From Streptomyces canus (GTDB lineage Bacteria; Actinomycetota; Actinomycetes; Streptomycetales; Streptomycetaceae): DNA of 64,000 nucleotides. The stretch covers positions 5,146,001-5,210,000 of the forward strand of contig NZ_JAUSWW010000001.1 in NCBI RefSeq assembly GCF_030815415.1. Direction: 5' to 3'. The notes below the pieces were generated by a model. The model was not told the DNA's origin. It saw only the letters and a list, made by a program, of their open reading frames with translations, and ran no database searches. The translations under genes and the position numbers were made by a program. Each line of letters starts with the position of its first letter. The stretch's first letter is position 1. Shown piece after piece: positions 59,654-64,000 of the stretch.

Positions 59654-61039
59654 ATGACGACATCTCAGAAAGAGCTGCTTCCCGGCACGCGCCGGGCGCT
59701 GCTGCACCGCATCGCCGTCGCCCAGGCCGAGGGACGTACGCCATCCCTGGTCGCGGCGGTCGTGCGGGACGGCCGGGCCGTCTGGCACGGCTCGCGGACG
59801 TCGGTGGACGGGCACGGGCCGGACGAGAACGTGCAGTACCGGATCGGCTCGATCACCAAGACCTTCACCGCCGTACTCGTGCTGCGGCTGCGCGACGAGG
59901 GACTGCTCGACCTCGGCGACCCGCTGGAGAAGCATCTGCCCGGCACCGGCGCGGGGGAGGCCACCCTTGCCGAACTCCTCGCTCACACGGCCGGGTTGGC
60001 GGCCGAGTCGCCGGGGCCGTGGTGGGAGCGCAGCCCGGGCTCGCTGCGGCCCGAACTGACCGACGTGCTCGGCGAGCAGCCCTTCCTGCACCCGGGCGGC
60101 CGTCGCTTCCACTACTCGAACCCCGGCTACACCCTGCTGGGCGCGCTGGTCGAGAAGCTGCGCGGCGCCGCATGGGAGGACGTCCTCCGGCGTGAAGTGC
60201 TTGAACCCCTGGGCCTCGACAGCACGAGTGCCCAGCCGCGGGCGCCGCACGCGGGTGGCTGGGCGGTGCATCCCTGGGCCGATGTGATGCTTCCGGAGCC
60301 CACCGAGGACCTCGGTCGGATGGCCCCGGCGGGCCAACTCTGGTCCACCACCGGCGACTTGGCGAAGTTCGCGGCCTTCCTGGCGAAAGGCGACGACCGG
60401 GTGCTGAGTGCGGAGACGGTGCGGGAGATGCGAACGCCCGCCGCTCCGGCCGAGGCCGCGGATGTCCTGGACGGTGCGACGTACGGTCTGGGGATGCAGG
60501 TGCAGAGCCGGGACGGCCGACTGCTCGTCGGGCACTCGGGGTCCCTGCCGGGATTCCTGGCCAACCTCACCATCAGCGTGGCGGACGACGTGGCCGCGGT
60601 GGTGCTGGCCAACTGCACCTCCGGGCCACTGCTGGGTTCCGTGGGCGCCGACCTCGTACGAATCGTCGCGGAGGCCGAGCCGCGGATTCCCGAGCCGTGG
60701 CGTCCTCTGCCCGAAGTCGACGCAGCTCTGCTGGAGTTGGCGGGGCCGTGGTACTGGGGGACGCATGCGTTCACCCTGCGGCTGACGACCGAGGGTGGTG
60801 TCTCGCTGGATCCGCTGAGCGGGATCGGCCGCCGCTCACGTTTTCGCAGGAACGGTGACGGCACGTGGACCGGCCTTGAGGGCTACTTCGCCGGAGAGCT
60901 TCTGAGGGCCATACGACGGCCTGACGGCGGTGTGAGCCATCTGGACCTCGGCTCGTTCGTGTTCACGCGTCAGCCGTACGACGAGGGCTCACCTGTGCCG
61001 GGTGGGGTGGATCCGGAGGGGTGGCGCGGTATCGGCTGA
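59654..61039 (+). CDS. beta-lactamase-fold serine hydrolase
   Basis: The 461-residue protein starts MTTSQKELLPGTRRALLHRI. The class C/DD-peptidase fold has S66-I-T-K69 (SxxK) and Y154-S-N156 (YxN), and HSGSLPG stands where the KTG/HxG motif is expected (near residue 295). No signal peptide, so it appears cytoplasmic, which argues against a classic antibiotic-degrading beta-lactamase. An esterase or D-amino-peptide hydrolase role is possible. It ends just before a parS palindrome. Confidence 0.85.
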   Translation: MTTSQKELLPGTRRALLHRIAVAQAEGRTPSLVAAVVRDGRAVWHGSRTSVDGHGPDENVQYRIGSITKTFTAVLVLRLRDEGLLDLGDPLEKHLPGTGAGEATLAELLAHTAGLAAESPGPWWERSPGSLRPELTDVLGEQPFLHPGGRRFHYSNPGYTLLGALVEKLRGAAWEDVLRREVLEPLGLDSTSAQPRAPHAGGWAVHPWADVMLPEPTEDLGRMAPAGQLWSTTGDLAKFAAFLAKGDDRVLSAETVREMRTPAAPAEAADVLDGATYGLGMQVQSRDGRLLVGHSGSLPGFLANLTISVADDVAAVVLANCTSGPLLGSVGADLVRIVAEAEPRIPEPWRPLPEVDAALLELAGPWYWGTHAFTLRLTTEGGVSLDPLSGIGRRSRFRRNGDGTWTGLEGYFAGELLRAIRRPDGGVSHLDLGSFVFTRQPYDEGSPVPGGVDPEGWRGIG

Positions 61040-61042
61040 GCG

Positions 61043-61076
61043 GTGGGGGCTTGTTTCACGTGAAACAAGCCCCCAC
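61043..61076. terminator. 34-bp perfect palindrome with parS at its centre
   Basis: GTGGGGGCT flanks parS and AGCCCCCAC closes it without a mismatch, between the converging hydrolase and GNAT genes. It acts as parS and probably as a bidirectional terminator. Confidence 0.85.
61053..61066. promoter_or_regulatory. parS site (in terminator palindrome)
   Basis: Perfect GTTTCACGTGAAAC, the rightmost seen in the window. Confidence 0.95.
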
Positions 61077-61100
61077 GGGCCGGGATGGTGGGCCTGAGTA

Positions 61101-61553
61101 TCAGAGCGGCAGCTTGAAACCCACGTGTGAGGCCTCGAAGCCCAGCCTCTCGTAGAAGCGATGGGCGTCGGTGCGGGTGACGTCGGAGGTCAGCTGCACC
61201 AACTGGCATTCCTGGCGCCGTGATTCATCGACCGCCCACTCGATGAGCTGCGTACCCAGACCACTGCCACGCTCGTCGGCGTGGACGCGGACGCCTTCGA
61301 TGATCGACCGGGTGGAGCCGCGTCGGGACAGCCCGGGAATGATCGTGAGCTGGAGCGTGCCCACGACGCGGTCCTCGCGGACGGCCACGACGAGGTGCTG
61401 GTTCGGGTCTGCGACGAGCCGATCCAGGGCGGTCAGGTAGGGGGCGAGGTCGTCCGGTGACTCGCGCTGCGCGCCCAGCGGGTCGTCCGCGAGCATGGCG
61501 ACGATCGCGGGTACATCGGCGGCGACGGCAGGGCGTATTTCAAGATCTCCCAT
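61101..61553 (-). CDS. GNAT family N-acetyltransferase
   Basis: The 150-residue protein starts MGDLEIRPAVAADVPAIVAM. The acetyl-CoA site is RVHADERGSGLGTQLIEWAV and the fold closes with THRFYERLGFEASHVGFKL-type residues (about 128-149). Closest in pattern to the small RimI/PhnO-like acetyltransferases. Substrate unknown. Transcribed divergently from nothing immediate; it ends next to the parS palindrome. Confidence 0.88.
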   Translation of the reverse strand: MGDLEIRPAVAADVPAIVAMLADDPLGAQRESPDDLAPYLTALDRLVADPNQHLVVAVREDRVVGTLQLTIIPGLSRRGSTRSIIEGVRVHADERGSGLGTQLIEWAVDESRRQECQLVQLTSDVTRTDAHRFYERLGFEASHVGFKLPL

Positions 61554-61563
61554 GCCGGCCAGC

Positions 61564-62022
61564 CTATGCGGGCACGCTCAGCGACTCCACGACCCGGACC
61601 AGGGGGGCCAGTTCGGGGTTCCTGGCCGCTTCGTCGAGGGCCTCGCGCAGGGCGGTGTCATTGGTCGGCCGAGCCTCGTCGAGGAGCTGGAGTCCTGCCT
61701 CGGTGACGTTGGTGTAGATGCCTCGGCGGTCGGTGGGGCACAGGTAGCGGGTGAGCAGGTGGCGGTCCTCGAGGCGGGTGACCAGCCGGGTGGTGGCGCT
61801 CTGGCTCAGGACGACGGCGTCGGCGACCTGCTTCATCTGGAGATGGCCGCCGTCTCCGTCGTGCTGTCGGCTGAGGACGTCGAGCAGGGAGTACTCGCGC
61901 ACGCTGAGGTCGTGCTTCGCCTGGAGGGCCCGCTCGATATGGGCCTCGATCCTCCCGTGCAACAGGGAAAGGGCGCACCAGCCCTGTGCGAGGGCGGTGA
62001 GTGCGGGGTCCGTCGCTGTCAT
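61564..62022 (-). CDS. MarR family transcriptional regulator
   Basis: The 152-residue protein starts at an ATG with GGAAG 6 nt upstream (MTATDPALTALAQGWCALSL). The winged helix contains SVREYSLLDVLSRQHDG, then QVADAVVLSQSATTRLVTRL, and the wing CPTDRRGIYTNVTEAGLQLL. It is divergent from an MFS exporter gene 141 bp away, with an inverted repeat between them, so it most likely represses that gene and is released by a small aromatic compound. Confidence 0.92.
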   Translation of the reverse strand: MTATDPALTALAQGWCALSLLHGRIEAHIERALQAKHDLSVREYSLLDVLSRQHDGDGGHLQMKQVADAVVLSQSATTRLVTRLEDRHLLTRYLCPTDRRGIYTNVTEAGLQLLDEARPTNDTALREALDEAARNPELAPLVRVVESLSVPA

Positions 62023-62084
62023 CGGCGCTTCCTTCGTCCCGGAACGGCTGAAGCCAGGATAGAGCAGGTCCGCAATAGTCGGCG

Positions 62085-62109
62085 CTTGCAAACATCAGGC
62101 GTATGCAAG
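62085..62109. promoter_or_regulatory. candidate MarR operator
   Basis: CTTGCA (62085-62090) and TGCAAG (62104-62109) form an inverted pair around a 13-bp centre in the marR/MFS gap. Binding is inferred. Confidence 0.5.
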
Positions 62110-62163
62110 TATTGTCTTCGACTGTAAAGCGCTCCTGCAATTACCTGGAAGGTGCAGTCCCTC

Positions 62164-63372
62164 ATGCCTCTCGCGCTCCTGGCTCTCGCGATCGGGGCCT
62201 TCGGAATCGGAACCACCGAGTTTGTGATCATGGGCTTGCTGCCCGAGGTCGCGGGTGACTTCGGGGTTTCCATCCCTACGGCCGGCTTCCTGGTGACGGG
62301 CTATGCGCTCGGCGTCATGTTCGGTGCTCCGCTGATGACGGTGCTCGGCACCAAGGTCTCCCGCAAGCGCATGCTGATGCTGCTCATGGGGCTCTTCATC
62401 GTCGGCAACCTACTGTCCGCCCTGGCCCCCGCCTTCAGCGTCATGCTGATCGGCCGGGTGGTCGCCTCGCTCGCCCACGGTGCCTTCTTCGGCATCGGCT
62501 CGGTCGTGGCGGCCGAGCTGGTCGCCCCGGACAAGAAGGCCGGAGCCATCGCGATGATGTTCACCGGCCTCACCGTCGCCAACGTGGTGGGCGTCCCACT
62601 GGGCACCCTCGTCGGGCAGACCGTCGGCTGGCGCGTCACCTTCGCCCTCGTCGCCGCGCTCGGCGTCCTGGGCCTGCTGGGCATCGCCAAGCTCGTCCCC
62701 GACATGCCCAGGCCGGAGGGCGTGCACCTGCGCCACGAACTGGCCGCCTTCAAGAACGCCCAGGTCCTGCTCGCCATGGCGATGACGGTGCTCGGCTTCG
62801 GCGGTGTCTTCGCGGCCATCACCTACATCGCGCCGATGATGACCCACGTCGCCGGATTCGCCGACGGCTCCGTCACCTGGCTGCTCGTCCTCTTCGGCCT
62901 CGGCATGGTCGGCGGCAACCTCATCGGCGGCAAGTACGCGGACCGCGCCCTGATGCCCTTGCTGTACCTGTCTCTGGGCGCCCTGTCCGTCGTCCTCGCG
63001 CTCTTCACGCTCACCGCGCACAACAAGGTCCTCGCGGCCGTCACGATCGCGCTCATCGGCGCCCTGGGATTCGCCACGGTCCCACCGCTGCAGAAGCGCG
63101 TCCTCGACCAGGCGCACGGCGCCCCGACACTCGCCGCCGCGGTGAACATCGGTGCCTTCAACCTCGGCAACGCGCTCTCCGCCTGGCTCGGCGGCCTCGT
63201 CATCGGCGCCGGTCTCGGCTACACCGCTCCGAATTGGGTGGGCGCCGTCCTGGCCGCTGCCGCCCTGGGGCTCGCGCTGCTCTCGGCCGCCCTGGAGCGC
63301 CGAGCCGACACGCCCAGCGAGGTCGTGGCAGGGGCCGTACCGGCTGAGCGGCGGGCAGCCGTCCACCACTGA
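62164..63372 (+). CDS. DHA1-type MFS efflux transporter
   Basis: The 402-residue protein starts MPLALLALAIGAFGIGTTEF with GGAAGG upstream. An in-frame GTG at 62152 would put the ribosome site against the start and is less likely. It has twelve membrane helices. TEFVIMGLLPEVAGDFGVSI is the first-helix motif of AraJ/PbuE-type exporters, and the loop GTKVSRKRMLMLLMG is the MFS signature. Divergent MarR control suggests induced efflux. Followed by a strong terminator. Confidence 0.9.
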   Translation: MPLALLALAIGAFGIGTTEFVIMGLLPEVAGDFGVSIPTAGFLVTGYALGVMFGAPLMTVLGTKVSRKRMLMLLMGLFIVGNLLSALAPAFSVMLIGRVVASLAHGAFFGIGSVVAAELVAPDKKAGAIAMMFTGLTVANVVGVPLGTLVGQTVGWRVTFALVAALGVLGLLGIAKLVPDMPRPEGVHLRHELAAFKNAQVLLAMAMTVLGFGGVFAAITYIAPMMTHVAGFADGSVTWLLVLFGLGMVGGNLIGGKYADRALMPLLYLSLGALSVVLALFTLTAHNKVLAAVTIALIGALGFATVPPLQKRVLDQAHGAPTLAAAVNIGAFNLGNALSAWLGGLVIGAGLGYTAPNWVGAVLAAAALGLALLSAALERRADTPSEVVAGAVPAERRAAVHH

Positions 63373-63422
63373 TCCGGACAGGCGACACCGAGCCGCACCA
63401 GCCACCTCGAGCCGCGCAGAAC

Positions 63423-63452
63423 GATGCCGGGTCCCGACCGGGACCCGGCATC
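63423..63452. terminator. terminator after the MFS gene
   Basis: GATGCCGGGTCCC (63423-63435) pairs perfectly with GGGACCCGGCATC (63440-63452) over a 4-nt loop. Confidence 0.9.
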
Positions 63453-63497
63453 ACCCCTACGGCTGCTCTCAGCAAGCCGTCACCACGAGGTCGTCCC

Positions 63498-64000
63498 TCA
63501 CCCTGCCGCCACCGTCACCGGTGCGAACCGCCGGCTCCAGTCACCGGGCAACTCCGAAATCCCGTAGGTCATGACCGAGTTGAAGGCAACGGACGCCAGC
63601 CCACGCTCCTTCACCCACGTCAGCAGTTCCTCGTGCCGCACGTCGATGTCGGTACGCAGCTTGAGGTCGGTGTCGGCGGCCAGCGAGGCGATGAGTGCTT
63701 TCGCCGTCTCCGTGTCCCGGGCGATGAGCGGTCCCACGACATGGTTGTCCATGTTGGGCCACGCGCCCGCGTACCCGATGATCCGGCCGTTCTCCTCGGC
63801 GACCCGCAACTGGTCGGCGAAGGCGGGCAGGCGCGTCACGATGTGCGTGCGATCGGCGCCGAAGACCTCCGCGTCGAGCCGGAGGATGGCCGTGAGGTCC
63901 TCTGCGGTCGCCGCACGTGTAGCGACGGCGGGCTCGTATCCGGAGGCCATGAAGTGGCCCCGCACCATCTCCACCCGGCCGGTGACCTTGAAGCCGAGTT
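63498..64000 (-). CDS. double-GNAT acetyltransferase (partial, runs off right edge)
   Basis: The reverse frame is open to the window edge, so the N-terminus is missing. The visible part ends a first GNAT domain (LGFKVTGRVEMVRGHF) and carries a second one (VATRAATAEDLTAILRLDAE to YGISELPGDWSRRFAPVTVA). Tandem GNAT proteins of this form are common in actinobacteria and often annotated as GCN5-related with a C-terminal acetyltransferase-18 part. The ATG at 63974 inside the frame is not the true start. Substrate unknown. Confidence 0.85.
   Translation of the reverse strand, partial: LGFKVTGRVEMVRGHFMASGYEPAVATRAATAEDLTAILRLDAEVFGADRTHIVTRLPAFADQLRVAEENGRIIGYAGAWPNMDNHVVGPLIARDTETAKALIASLAADTDLKLRTDIDVRHEELLTWVKERGLASVAFNSVMTYGISELPGDWSRRFAPVTVAAG

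Overview
The window is high-GC actinobacterial DNA from the centre of a Streptomyces-type linear chromosome. The order gyrA-gyrB-DUF721-recF-gnd-dnaN-oriC-dnaA-rpmH-rnpA-yidD-yidC-jag-rsmG-parA-parB-trxA/trxB-sigM-murJ-ino1-femX-rpsF-ssb-rpsR-rplI-dnaB, the TTGTCCACA-type DnaA boxes and the many GTTTCACGTGAAAC parS sites are all typical of that genus. Assignments are by reading and recall; no database was searched.

Layout. 1-2072: edge of a secreted PPC-like protein, a DLW-39 peptide and a small secreted DUF6344-like protein. 2245-11349: a roughly 9.1-kb pSAM2-type actinomycete integrative and conjugative element (AICE) inserted in the 3' end of tRNA-Ile(GAT), bounded by 44-bp direct repeats. 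It carries an I36-type secreted protease-inhibitor-like gene, a GntR/HutC repressor, a tra/spd operon, a RepSA-like rolling-circle initiator, an excisionase and a tyrosine integrase. 11505-17000: DUF3566, gyrA and gyrB. 17413-24063: DUF721, recF, gnd, dnaN, oriC and dnaA. 24438-30461: rpmH, rnpA, yidD, yidC, jag, rsmG, parA and parB. 30639-46732: a GNAT gene, trxA/trxB with a sigma-R-type promoter, sigM with its anti-sigma gene, a frameshifted MurJ-associated pseudokinase gene, murJ, DUF6049, the CCA-adding enzyme, an LppU-like protein, an MFS gene, ino1 and a PadR regulator. 47095-56171: a class A PBP, a GT87-like membrane protein, an alanine-racemase-like protein, femX and rpsF-ssb-rpsR-rplI. 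56322-64000: MATE, dnaB, a serine hydrolase, two GNAT genes and a MarR/MFS pair.

Functionally, the right part joins replication initiation (DnaA, DnaN, DnaB, oriC), topology (gyrase), segregation (ParAB plus eleven parS or parS-like sites, several at the apex of terminator palindromes), membrane-protein insertion and cell-wall assembly (MurJ, pseudokinase, PBP, FemX). The AICE can in principle excise, replicate and transfer. Its less expected features are a long foldable inverted repeat with strand-asymmetric G-T wobbles, an Arg at the usual catalytic His of the integrase, matching tandem motifs inside both ends, and an element-supplied CCA for the tRNA it occupies. In the core, the clearest anomaly is a one-base frameshift in the pseudokinase gene upstream of sigM; a compact DnaA-box cluster just upstream of dnaB is also notable.
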